Source of the DNA: Streptomyces hayashii
GTDB lineage: Bacteria > Actinomycetota > Actinomycetes > Streptomycetales > Streptomycetaceae
Assembly: GCF_024539815.1 (NCBI RefSeq)
Contig: NZ_JAHHIU010000005.1
Location: 1 to 58,252 of the forward strand
Length of the DNA: 58,252 bases
Direction: 5' to 3'
The notes below the pieces were generated by a model. It searched no databases and was not told the DNA's origin. It worked only from the letters and a program-made list of their open reading frames with translations. The translations under genes were made by a program, and so were the position numbers. Shown one piece after another: positions 15,803 through 25,635 of the stretch. Every line of letters starts with the position of its first letter. Position 1 is the stretch's first letter.

Positions 15803-17034
15803 CCCACCGCCCCCTCGACGAGTCGCTGCGGCCGGTGCGGCCGCACCCCGACACCCCCTGGAACCAGCCCCCCGAGCCCGCCGAGGTGGACCCCGCCGTC
15901 CTCGGCTCCCTGCTGCGCCGCCACGGCTGGCAGCGGCGTGGCGGGGCGGCCGGACGCTACGGCCGCTGGACCCCGCCCGGACCCGGCGGCGCCGGGACCA
16001 GCCTCCTCGTGCCGGAGAGCCGCGCATTTCCCGACAGTGAAGACCTGCTCGGCGAGGCGCTCCAGGCGCTCGCCCGCAGCGGCACGCCGTCCGCGCGCGA
16101 GGTGCTCGTGGCGCTGGCCGTGCCCAGCGACGAGATCCGCTGGTGGCGGGACTCGCCGACCGGGCCCGCCGGGGCCGCCTCCTGGGCCGTGGAGGAGCAA
16201 CTGCGGGCCGCCGCCCGCCAGATGCTGCTGGCCGCCGCGCTCGCCACCCGTGCGCGAGCGGGCTATCACGGCGCACGGCACCGGCGTGCCGCCCTGGCGA
16301 CGCTGGACGACGTGCTGGTCGGCTCCGCGACCGGCGGACGCCGGCTGGCCGCCTTCGTGCCGGTCGCGGGCGCCCGCTCCCTCGCCGTCCGGCTCCACCA
16401 GGCCCTCTACGCCGTCCGTGAGGCCGTCGACTACCAGCGGGCCACCGGCGGCATGGACGCCTTCGACGGCGCCGTGGAGGCCGGCGCCAGCCGCGAGCTC
16501 ACCGAGGCGCTGATCGCCCTCGTGCGCGGAGCCGAGGGCGCCCGGATCGCCGTCGAGTGGTCGCCCGCGGCCGGGGTCCCCGCGCACTGCGCCGCCGGCG
16601 GGGAACCGGTGGAGTTCTCGCCCGGCGACCTGTCCGTGCTGCGCGAGGCGGGCGCCCGCTATCTGCGCGAGGAGCCCTCCGTGACCGTGCGGATCACCGG
16701 CGCGGTGGTCCGTCTGCGCAGGTCGGGACCGCGCGGCGACGGAAGCGTACGGCTGCGGGTGCTGGCCGGCGCGGACATCCCGCACCTGCGGTTCACCCTC
16801 GACGAGGCGGACTACCGCGTCGCCGGGCAGGCCCATCTGGTCGGACTGCCGGTGCGGGTGCAGGGCCGGCTGGAGAGCCGGGGCGGGTTCCGCAGGCTCA
16901 CCGGCGCCTGCGCAGTGGCGCCCGTGCACGTGGACGAGGCGGAGCGGGACCGGCTGATGAAGTCCGCGCGCGGCAGCGCGGCGGGCTCGGACTACTTCGA
17001 GGAGGCCTGCGAAGGGGAAGAGGCCGGGGACTGA
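15799..17034 (+). CDS. Conserved unknown protein, translationally coupled to the DUF4365 protein
   Basis: A 411-residue protein I do not recognise. Residues 1-70 are Pro-rich; 75-270 are mostly helical, with clusters such as [13 protein letters not shown]; 300-395 are strand-rich ([16 protein letters not shown] ... [14 protein letters not shown]) with the look of a small beta-barrel such as an OB fold; the tail is acidic. The ATG overlaps the previous stop by four bases. The conserved-looking partner arrangement implies a shared complex with the nuclease-like protein, with the beta domain as a possible nucleic-acid binder. This is inference. Transcription ends before thrS, which has its own promoter-like -10. 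Confidence 0.75.
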   Translation: MTHRPLDESLRPVRPHPDTPWNQPPEPAEVDPAVLGSLLRRHGWQRRGGAAGRYGRWTPPGPGGAGTSLLVPESRAFPDSEDLLGEALQALARSGTPSAREVLVALAVPSDEIRWWRDSPTGPAGAASWAVEEQLRAAARQMLLAAALATRARAGYHGARHRRAALATLDDVLVGSATGGRRLAAFVPVAGARSLAVRLHQALYAVREAVDYQRATGGMDAFDGAVEAGASRELTEALIALVRGAEGARIAVEWSPAAGVPAHCAAGGEPVEFSPGDLSVLREAGARYLREEPSVTVRITGAVVRLRRSGPRGDGSVRLRVLAGADIPHLRFTLDEADYRVAGQAHLVGLPVRVQGRLESRGGFRRLTGACAVAPVHVDEAERDRLMKSARGSAAGSDYFEEACEGEEAGD

Positions 17035-17060
17035 TTTCGCGGTCGGCGGGTGCGGGTCGG

Positions 17061-17066
17061 TACGAT
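17061..17066 (+). promoter_or_regulatory. Candidate -10 element (TACGAT) for thrS
   Basis: TACGAT, a common Streptomyces vegetative -10, lies 57 bases before the thrS start. No matching -35 is evident. The leader would be about 50 bases and shows no T-box-like structure. Confidence 0.4.
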
Positions 17067-17123
17067 CGCCTCTTGCGCGCGCTCACGGTATGGCGCCGCA
17101 CCCCCTTCAGTCAGGAGAGACCG

Positions 17124-19100
<1,977 letters not shown>

Positions 19101-19125
19101 GCCGCGGGCGCGCGGACCGGGCCCT

Positions 19126-19164
19126 CGCAGGCCCCCGGAGGGCTCAGCCCTCCGGGGGCCTGCG
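19126..19164. terminator. Bidirectional terminator between thrS and the potassium channel gene
   Basis: A 19-base perfect inverted repeat with only one central base (arms 19126-19144 and 19146-19164). It lies between two convergent genes and includes the stop codon and last codons of the minus-strand gene. No T-run, but the stem is long and GC-rich, the form most Streptomyces terminators take. Confidence 0.75.
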
Positions 19165-19803
19165 GTCGCTCTCGCGGGAGAAGACCTGCAGCAGCCACGA
19201 CGAGAACGACCCGGTCACCGCCCCGAGCAGGGCCAGACCGCCGGCCATCATGCCCATCGCGATCGCCCGGCCGCCCGGAGTCACCGGTGTGATGTCCCCG
19301 TAGCCGACCGTGCTGAGGGTCGCGGCGGCCCACCACACCGCGTCACCGAACGTCCGCATGGAGGCGTCGGGCGCCCCCCGCTCCTGCTGGTAGACCGCCA
19401 GGGCGCCGGCGAAGCCGAGGAGCAGCGTCGACAGGCCGGCGTAAGCGATCACGCGCGCGTGCAGCGAGAGCCGCGGAGCCCCCTGACGGTTCTGCACCGC
19501 GTCGTAGAGCGGGACGATCCGCAGCGGACGCAGCAGCGGCAGCACGACGACCACCGTGTGCAGGAAGTGCGTCCTGACGAAACGCGCGAAGCGCTGCCCG
19601 CTCAGGCGCCAGCGGACGACGTAGTCCGTGACGAACACCAGCCAGAGCGCCAGCATCGTGAACGCGCACAGGCTCTTCCACGCGGACGGCATGCCCTCGG
19701 CCAGGACGCGGGCGGCGTAGGCGGCCAGGAACAGCAGCGACGCCAGGAACAGGGGGATCTCGGTGCGCTGCTCCCAGCGGGCGTAGCGGCTGTCTTCGTC
19801 CAT
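19144..19803 (-). CDS. Ion-transport (potassium channel) family protein
   Basis: A 219-residue membrane protein. The selectivity filter TVGYGD is at residues 165-170, preceded by the pore helix (SMRTFGDAVWWAAATLS) and followed by the inner helix (180-205). N-terminal to it are hydrophobic segments at about 17-36, 46-64, 80-91 and 116-138, the last being the outer pore helix. The basic LRPLRIVPLYD segment resembles the short S4 region of prokaryotic voltage-gated-like channels. The ATG at 19803 is favoured over an upstream in-frame start because the upstream residues are Arg/Gly/Pro-rich and would run into the promoter of the divergent HIT gene. Confidence 0.88.
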   Translation of the reverse strand: MDEDSRYARWEQRTEIPLFLASLLFLAAYAARVLAEGMPSAWKSLCAFTMLALWLVFVTDYVVRWRLSGQRFARFVRTHFLHTVVVVLPLLRPLRIVPLYDAVQNRQGAPRLSLHARVIAYAGLSTLLLGFAGALAVYQQERGAPDASMRTFGDAVWWAAATLSTVGYGDITPVTPGGRAIAMGMMAGGLALLGAVTGSFSSWLLQVFSRESDRRPPEG

Positions 19804-19869
19804 CGGCCCAGCTTGGCCCGGGCGGCTTTCGCGCGAACCCCGGCGACACGCCGCGAACGGGCGAAGCCA

Positions 19870-19875
19870 TATGCT
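19870..19875 (+). promoter_or_regulatory. Candidate -10 (TATGCT) for the HIT gene, implying a leaderless transcript
   Basis: TATGCT ends seven bases before the ATG at 19883, so transcription would begin at or next to the start codon. An upstream in-frame ATG at 19871 lies within the -10 itself, which argues against its use. Confidence 0.4.
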
Positions 19876-19882
19876 GACTGGC

Positions 19883-20434
19883 ATGACGAGTGAGCCGGAA
19901 CAGCAGATCGGAGTGGGGACGCAGGACTCGTTCCAGCGCCTGTGGACGCCCCACCGGATGGCCTACATCCAGGGTGAGAACAAGCCGACCGGCCCGGGGG
20001 CCGACGACGGTTGCCCGTTCTGCTCGATCCCGGCGAAGTCCGACGAGGACGGCCTGATCGTCCGCCGCGGTGAGCACGTGTACGCGGTGCTCAACCTGTA
20101 CCCGTACAACGGCGGCCACCTGATGACCGTGCCCTACCGGCACGTGGCCGACTACACCGATCTGACGGTCCCGGAGACCGCCGAGCTCGCCGAGCTGACC
20201 AAGCAGGCGATGACGGCCCTGCGCACCGCGTCGGGCGCGCACGGCTTCAACATCGGCATGAACCAGGGGGGCGTGGCGGGGGCCGGCATCGCCGCCCACC
20301 TCCACCAGCACATCGTGCCCCGGTGGGGCGGCGACACGAACTTCATGCCGGTGGTGGGTCACACCCGCGTGCTGCCCCAACTCCTCGCGGACACCCGGAA
20401 GATGCTCGCGGACTCCTGGCCGGCCTCACCCTGA
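19883..20434 (+). CDS. HIT domain protein (Ap4A phosphorylase-like subgroup)
   Basis: A 183-residue histidine-triad protein. The triad HLHQH (H139, H141, H143) followed by IVPRWGGD is complete; the catalytic nucleophile is the central histidine of the triad. A CPFC pair (44-47) resembles the half zinc site of this subgroup. Related actinobacterial proteins are treated as diadenosine-tetraphosphate phosphorylases. In M. tuberculosis the same gene sits between thrS and pgsA, as it nearly does here. The substrate is inferred. Confidence 0.92.
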   Translation: MTSEPEQQIGVGTQDSFQRLWTPHRMAYIQGENKPTGPGADDGCPFCSIPAKSDEDGLIVRRGEHVYAVLNLYPYNGGHLMTVPYRHVADYTDLTVPETAELAELTKQAMTALRTASGAHGFNIGMNQGGVAGAGIAAHLHQHIVPRWGGDTNFMPVVGHTRVLPQLLADTRKMLADSWPASP

Positions 20435-20514
20435 CGACCCCGGCCGGGAGAACCAGCCCGTCCGGCGGTCGCGGACGAAACCGTTCAGGCCGAAAGCGGG
20501 GGCCGGGGCGCAGC

Positions 20515-20536
20515 CCCCGGGGCCGGAGCCCCGGGG
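20515..20536. terminator. GC-rich hairpin between convergent HIT and membrane-protein genes
   Basis: Arms CCCCGGGGC / GCCCCGGGG around a CGGA loop, with further G/C-rich complementary sequence just upstream. It lies between convergent genes and may act in both directions. Confidence 0.55.
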
Positions 20537-20605
20537 CCGGTCACTCAACGCCCACCGGCGCGATCGCGTTCCGCCCGTACGACGGCCCGCCGAACCGCCG
20601 GAGGC

Positions 20606-22267
20606 TCACGCGTCGTAGGTGTCCGCCTTGCGCGGCGACACGTCCTGCACGGCGCCGCTCAGGGCCGACGAGCGCGAGCTGAACTTCTCGATGTCCACGT
20701 CGTGCTCCCTGAGCACCTTGAGCGCCGCGGCGTGCACCACGCGCAGCACCGGGGTGGCCGCCCGCAGCGCGTCGTCGGCCATGAACCGGTGGCGCCAGGG
20801 CTGGTCGGCCCAGGCGTGCCGCAGGCCGAACGGCTCGGGCAGGCCGATGCCGCCGCCGAGCCACTTCAGCAGCGGCGGATACCAGCTGATCGTGGCGCGC
20901 GCGGCCAGCCGGACCACCTCGTCCGCGGTGACCAGCGGAAGCTTGACCGTCCGCGTCTCCCAGAACCGGACGCTCTTGGCGACCTCCTTGACGGGCGCCT
21001 CGGACTTGGTGGTGAACAGACCGTTGACCGGGCCCAGGGCGTGCCCGGTGACCTCGATGCGCAGCGTCTCGTGCAGCACCGTCACGGTGATCAGCATGGT
21101 GATGATCAACTGGCCGTCCCACAGCGGCCACTGGACGCCCAGGTAGTGCCGGTCGCCGCCGCCGAACTGCTGGTTGTTGCAGATGTCCTCTATGGCCCTC
21201 GGCTTGACCTGGTACGCCTCGACGTCGGTGCCTTCCGGCCGGGCGACCGCCTTGGCGTTCTCGCCGACCGGGGTCACGATCCAGTGCCGGACCGAGGGCG
21301 GCGGGAAGCCGCCGGTCTTCAGGCTCTGCCGGTTGAGCACGCTGAGCTGGTCGTGGATGGCGCGTATGACGGTCCAGCTGCGGAACTCGTGGACGCCCTT
21401 GTTCGGGTCGGTGGGCACCAGTTCCTCGGCGAGATGCCATGCGCCCCAGCGCGTGCCCATGCCGAGTATGCCCTTGGGGCCCGCGTAGAAGACCGAGTTG
21501 GACTGCTGTTCGGCGCTGAGCCGGGCCAGTGACTGGCGCAGTTGCTCGGCCGCCGTCTGGTTCGGGCTGGTCGGCACCGCCTCGGGGACCTTCGCGCCGA
21601 CGCTGCCGCCCGACAGCAGGCTGTCCCAGCGCTCGCGCAGATCCACGGCGGTCTTCTCACAGATGCGCTTGGCCAGGAACCAGCCGGCCACGGGCGCCAC
21701 GACGCACCCGCGCGCGTACCAGCCGACGACGCCGCCGAACGGCATCTTGACCAGGAAGAGGACGGCGAGCGCGCCCACGGCGACGAGCAGACCGGTGCCG
21801 ACGCCGGAGATCCGCTTGTCGTCCAGCTTGCCCATGGTCGCCCGGAGCTGGAAGACCAGCAGCCACACCAGGAGTCCGGGCAGGAACAGCACGCCGCACA
21901 GCAGCATGACGCCGGTGAGTTTCTTGTCGCGTTCGCGCCGGATGCGGGTGGCCGCCAGACAGTGCTCGACGACCACCTGCGGCTCGCTGCCGAAGGACTG
22001 GATGAGCGGCTTGCGACCGACCCCGAGCATGCGGTCGATCACCGCCTGGGAGAACGCCTCGCCGAGGTTGGGCCGGAAGATCCGGGCCCATTTGCGGCCG
22101 CTGCTGACGGCCGTCTGGTGCCATTCGTTGTCGGCCTTCTTGATGTCCTCGACCGGGTTGTCCCGGTAGGCGGCCGAGGCCAGGCCGAACGTCGGCGTCT
22201 GCCCGCCGTCGCCCATCTGCGGCACCTGTGGTCCGAAGATGTCCGCGTAACCGCTGCCAACGGTCAT
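20606..22267 (-). CDS. Membrane protein of unknown function, 553 residues
   Basis: Not recognised. Residues 1-115 look cytoplasmic. Three hydrophobic segments lie at about 117-140, 154-173 and 177-198, the middle of them separated by a short charged loop (GKLDDKRIS). A long domain of about 350 residues follows with one further hydrophobic stretch near DGQLIITMLITVTVLHETLRIEV. No catalytic motif was seen. The start at ATG 22267 is preferred to an earlier in-frame ATG because the preceding residues are Arg-rich. It lies downstream of, and in the same direction as, the EF-G-like gene with a 207-base gap that contains a palindrome, so it probably has its own promoter. Confidence 0.8.
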   Translation of the reverse strand: MTVGSGYADIFGPQVPQMGDGGQTPTFGLASAAYRDNPVEDIKKADNEWHQTAVSSGRKWARIFRPNLGEAFSQAVIDRMLGVGRKPLIQSFGSEPQVVVEHCLAATRIRRERDKKLTGVMLLCGVLFLPGLLVWLLVFQLRATMGKLDDKRISGVGTGLLVAVGALAVLFLVKMPFGGVVGWYARGCVVAPVAGWFLAKRICEKTAVDLRERWDSLLSGGSVGAKVPEAVPTSPNQTAAEQLRQSLARLSAEQQSNSVFYAGPKGILGMGTRWGAWHLAEELVPTDPNKGVHEFRSWTVIRAIHDQLSVLNRQSLKTGGFPPPSVRHWIVTPVGENAKAVARPEGTDVEAYQVKPRAIEDICNNQQFGGGDRHYLGVQWPLWDGQLIITMLITVTVLHETLRIEVTGHALGPVNGLFTTKSEAPVKEVAKSVRFWETRTVKLPLVTADEVVRLAARATISWYPPLLKWLGGGIGLPEPFGLRHAWADQPWRHRFMADDALRAATPVLRVVHAAALKVLREHDVDIEKFSSRSSALSGAVQDVSPRKADTYDA

Positions 22268-22328
22268 TCCCGCCCCCGATCGCCGCTGCACTCGCCTTTG
22301 CGGCCTTCCCGACTTCCGTACTCCGCAC

Positions 22329-22343
22329 ACCTGTTGATCAGGT
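22329..22343. promoter_or_regulatory. Candidate operator, palindrome ACCTGTTGATCAGGT
   Basis: Arms ACCTG / CAGGT around TTGAT, 62 bases upstream of the membrane-protein start (minus strand), in the position expected for a regulator site. The regulator is unknown. Confidence 0.35.
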
Positions 22344-22474
22344 CATCAGCGTATCCGCAGGCGCCGACATCCGTCGGCGGACGACCGAAGCCGCCCGCCG
22401 AATCGGAAGGAACCGTTCCACCTCGGTGCCGCACCGGTCACTTGAGGGCGGTCCCGCATCAAACGCACACCGGT

Positions 22475-24661
22475 CTAGGTCTGTTGGCGGACCTTGTCGG
22501 CGACCTGCGCGGGCATCGGCTCGTGCCGGGCGTACGCACGGCGGAACCGCGCCGTGCCGTGCGAGAGCGAGCGCAGGTCGACCGCGTACCGGCCGATCTC
22601 GATCTCGGGCGCCTCGGCCCGCACGAGGGTGCGGTTGCCGCCGATCTGCTCGGTGCCCAGCACCCGGCCGCGCCGCCCCGACAGATCGCTCATCACGGCG
22701 CCCACGTAGTCGTCGCCGACCAGGACGGACACCTCGGCCACCGGCTCCAGCAGATGGATCTTCGCGTCGGCGGCGGCCTCCCGCAGCGCGAGCGCGCCGG
22801 CCGTCTGGAACGCGGCGTCCGAGGAGTCCACCGAGTGCGCCTTGCCGTCGAGCAGCGTGACCCGGACGTCGACCAGCGGATGCCCGGCCACCACGCCCCT
22901 GGCCGCCTGGGCGCGGACGCCCTTCTCGACGGACGGGATGAACTGGCGCGGCACGGCGCCGCCCACGACCTTGTCCACGAACTCGATGCCCGAGCCGCCC
23001 GGCAGCGGCTCCACCTCGATCTCGCAGACGGCGTACTGCCCGTGCCCGCCGGACTGCTTCACGTGCCGTCCGCGCCCGGCGGCCGGCGCCGCGAACGTCT
23101 CCCGCAGGGAGACCTTGTGCGGGACGACGTCGACCTGGACGCCGTAGCGGGAGCGCAGCCGTTCCAGGGCGACGTCCGAGTGGGCCTCGCCCAGGCACCA
23201 CAGGACCACCTGGTGGGTGTGCTGGTTGTGTTCCAGGCGCATCGTGGGGTCCTCGGCGACCAGCCGGCCGAGGCCCTGCGAGAGCTTGTCCTCGTCGGCT
23301 TTGCTGTGCGCCTGGATGGCCAGCGGCAGCAACGGGTCGGGCATCTGCCAGGGCTCCATGAGCAGCGGGTCGTCCTTGCCGGAGAGGGTGTCGCCGGTCT
23401 CCGCGCGGCCGAGTTTCGCCACGCACGCGAGATCGCCCGCGATGCAGTGCGTCAGGGGCCGCTGCTGCTTGCCGAACGGTGCGGACAGGGCGCCGACGCG
23501 TTCGTCGACGTCGTGGTCCTCGTGGCCGCGGTCGGCCAGACCGTGTCCCGAGACGTGGACGGTCGCGTCGGGTTGCAGGGTGCCGGAGAAGACGCGCACG
23601 AGCGAGACCCGGCCGACATAGGGGTCGGAGGACGTCTTCACGACCTCCGCGACCAGCGGGCCGTCGGGATCGCAGCGCTTCAGCTCGCGCGGCTCGCCGT
23701 CGACGGTCGTGACCCGGGGCGCCTCGCGCTCCAGGGGCGTCGGGAATCCCCTGGTGACCAGTTCCAGCAGCTCGACCGTGCCGAGGCCCTGCCGGGCGCC
23801 GTCCACGGCGGGGGCCGCCGGCAGCACGGGGAAGAACGTGCCCCGCGCGACGGCCCGCTCCAGGTCCTCGACGAGGGTCTTGACGTCGATCTGCTCGCCG
23901 CCGAGATAGCGGTCCATGAGGGTCTCGTCCTCGCTCTCGGCGATGATGCCCTCGATCAGCCGGTTGCGGGCCTCCTCCAGGCCCGGCAACTGGTCCTCGC
24001 CCGGCTGGGACTCCTCGCGCCCGCCGGAGGAGTAGTCGAACAGCGTCCGGGACAGCAGTCCGGTCAGCCCCGTCACGGGCGCGTGCCCGTCGGGCCCCTC
24101 GGGTCCGCGCAGCGGCAGGTACAGCGGCAGCACGGCGTCCGGGTCGTCGCCCCCGAAGGCCTCCGCGCAGATCCGGGTCATCTCCTCGAAGTCCGCGCGC
24201 GCCGCTTCCAGATGCGTGACGACGATCGCGCGGGGCATGCCGACGGCCGCGCACTCCTCCCACACCATGCGGGTCGAGCCGTCCACGCCGTCCGCCGCCG
24301 AGACGACGAAGAGGGCCGCGTCCGCGGCGCGCAGACCGGCCCTGAGCTCACCGACGAAGTCGGCGTATCCGGGGGTGTCGAGAAGGTTGATCTTGATGCC
24401 GTCCCATCCGACGGGCACCAGGGAGAGCTGCACCGAGCGCTGCTGCCGGTGCTCGATCTCGTCGTAGTCGGAGACGGTGCCGCCGTCCTCCACACGGCCC
24501 GCCCGGTTCACCGCTCCCGCCGTGAGCGCGAGAGCCTCCACCAAGGTCGTCTTGCCCGATCCGCAGTGGCCGACCAGCACCACATTCCGCACGGACGCGG
24601 GGTGGTCGGCCGCTGTAGCCCTGCCGGCGGCTCCGGGGTGTGCGTTCGCCTTGTCGCCCAT
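22475..24661 (-). CDS. EF-G-like translational GTPase paralogue with degenerate G motifs
   Basis: A 728-residue protein with the EF-G domain order. The P-loop GHCGSGKTT (31-39) is intact. However, switch I, RGIT in EF-G, reads RSVQ (75-78); DTPGH is DTPGY (95-99), losing the catalytic histidine; and the guanine-specifying NKxD is THLE (149-152). The C-terminal EF-G domains (IV-V) are recognisable, for example VKQSGGHGQYA and LSGRRGRVLGTE. This is the EF-G2-type paralogue known in mycobacteria, where ribosome-dependent GTPase activity is reported absent. The ATG at 24661 has GGGAGG upstream. The role here is unknown; a regulatory or nucleotide-binding function at the ribosome is possible. Confidence 0.9.
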   Translation of the reverse strand: MGDKANAHPGAAGRATAADHPASVRNVVLVGHCGSGKTTLVEALALTAGAVNRAGRVEDGGTVSDYDEIEHRQQRSVQLSLVPVGWDGIKINLLDTPGYADFVGELRAGLRAADAALFVVSAADGVDGSTRMVWEECAAVGMPRAIVVTHLEAARADFEEMTRICAEAFGGDDPDAVLPLYLPLRGPEGPDGHAPVTGLTGLLSRTLFDYSSGGREESQPGEDQLPGLEEARNRLIEGIIAESEDETLMDRYLGGEQIDVKTLVEDLERAVARGTFFPVLPAAPAVDGARQGLGTVELLELVTRGFPTPLEREAPRVTTVDGEPRELKRCDPDGPLVAEVVKTSSDPYVGRVSLVRVFSGTLQPDATVHVSGHGLADRGHEDHDVDERVGALSAPFGKQQRPLTHCIAGDLACVAKLGRAETGDTLSGKDDPLLMEPWQMPDPLLPLAIQAHSKADEDKLSQGLGRLVAEDPTMRLEHNQHTHQVVLWCLGEAHSDVALERLRSRYGVQVDVVPHKVSLRETFAAPAAGRGRHVKQSGGHGQYAVCEIEVEPLPGGSGIEFVDKVVGGAVPRQFIPSVEKGVRAQAARGVVAGHPLVDVRVTLLDGKAHSVDSSDAAFQTAGALALREAAADAKIHLLEPVAEVSVLVGDDYVGAVMSDLSGRRGRVLGTEQIGGNRTLVRAEAPEIEIGRYAVDLRSLSHGTARFRRAYARHEPMPAQVADKVRQQT

Positions 24662-24874
24662 TTCCTTGCCTCCCGTACACGGTGAGGTCACTGGGGGCGC
24701 GGGCACGGCGGCCCCGCGTGCGATGGCGGCTCCGGCGACGCCCGCGGTCCTTCGAGCTTTCCACTCCTGTCACCGCGCGTCCATACGACGGACGCGACCC
24801 GCCCGTGACCCGGATGCCCGCACGACGGGACACGGGGCCCGGGTGCCCGACCGTCGCACACACGCGCGCGTGGC

Positions 24875-24880
24875 TACGAT
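24875..24880 (+). promoter_or_regulatory. Candidate -10 element (TACGAT) for the pgsA-patA-pimA operon
   Basis: TACGAT, a recurrent -10 in this window, lies 57 bases before pgsA. The rest of the 275-base divergent region between the EF-G-like gene and pgsA shows no other clear site. Confidence 0.4.
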
Positions 24881-24936
24881 GGGCCAGCCGGTGGCCAGTA
24901 GGGGCCGCGCGGCCACACCGAACCCTCGGGAAGGCC

Positions 24937-25635
24937 ATGCTGAACAAGTACGCGCGTGCATTCTTCACGCGTGTCCTCACACCGTTCGCCGCGTTTCTCA
25001 TCCGCAGGGGCGTGAGCCCCGACACGGTCACGCTCCTCGGCACCGCCGGCGTGATCGCGGGCGCGCTGGTCTTCTATCCCAGGGGGGAGTTCTTCTGGGG
25101 CACGATCGTGATCACCCTCTTCGTGTTCTCCGACCTCGTCGACGGCAACATGGCCCGTCAGCTCGGCCGCAGCAGCCGCTGGGGCGCCTTCCTGGACTCC
25201 ACGCTCGACCGGGTCGCCGACGGCGCGATCTTCGGCGGCTTCGCGCTCTGGTACGCGGGCAACGGCGACGACAACGTCCTGTGCGCCGTCTCGATCTTCT
25301 GCCTGGCCAGCGGGCAGGTGGTGTCGTACACCAAGGCGCGCGGCGAGTCGATCGGCCTGCCCGTCGCCGTGAACGGGCTGGTGGAGCGCGCGGAGCGCCT
25401 GGTGATCTCCCTGGTCGCCGCGGGCCTGTCCGGCCTGCACGGCTTCGGTGTGCCGGGCATCCAGGTGCTGCTGCCGATCGCCCTGTGGATCGTCGCCGTC
25501 GGCAGCATGGTCACGCTGATCCAGCGCGTCGTCACGGTCCGGCGGGAGTCGGCGGAGGCCGAGGCGGCCGCGGCCCGGGAAGCCGGGGGCCACGAGGCCC
25601 AGGGCGAGACCCGGGGGAGCGAGGCCGCGAAGTGA
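24937..25635 (+). CDS. pgsA: Phosphatidylinositol-phosphate synthase (CDP-alcohol phosphatidyltransferase)
   Basis: A 232-residue membrane enzyme with the full CDP-alcohol phosphotransferase motif: D66, D69-G70, A73-R74, G83, D87 and D91. About six membrane spans surround it. In actinobacteria this enzyme joins CDP-diacylglycerol and inositol phosphate to make phosphatidylinositol phosphate, the base of PIM glycolipids; the adjacent patA and pimA genes support that rather than a phosphatidylglycerol-phosphate role. The C-terminal tail is Glu/Ala-rich. The ATG has GGGAAGG upstream and the stop overlaps patA (GTGA). Confidence 0.92.
   Translation: MLNKYARAFFTRVLTPFAAFLIRRGVSPDTVTLLGTAGVIAGALVFYPRGEFFWGTIVITLFVFSDLVDGNMARQLGRSSRWGAFLDSTLDRVADGAIFGGFALWYAGNGDDNVLCAVSIFCLASGQVVSYTKARGESIGLPVAVNGLVERAERLVISLVAAGLSGLHGFGVPGIQVLLPIALWIVAVGSMVTLIQRVVTVRRESAEAEAAAAREAGGHEAQGETRGSEAAK

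Noticed and set aside
17035..17123. T-box or amino-acid riboswitch before thrS
   Set aside because: The leader is too short and lacks T-box sequence; only a -10 and a ribosome-binding site are visible.
21542..24685. A 1047-codon plus-strand frame opposite the EF-G-like gene and its neighbour
   Set aside because: It spans two genes and their intergenic gap with no plausible fold; antisense shadow.
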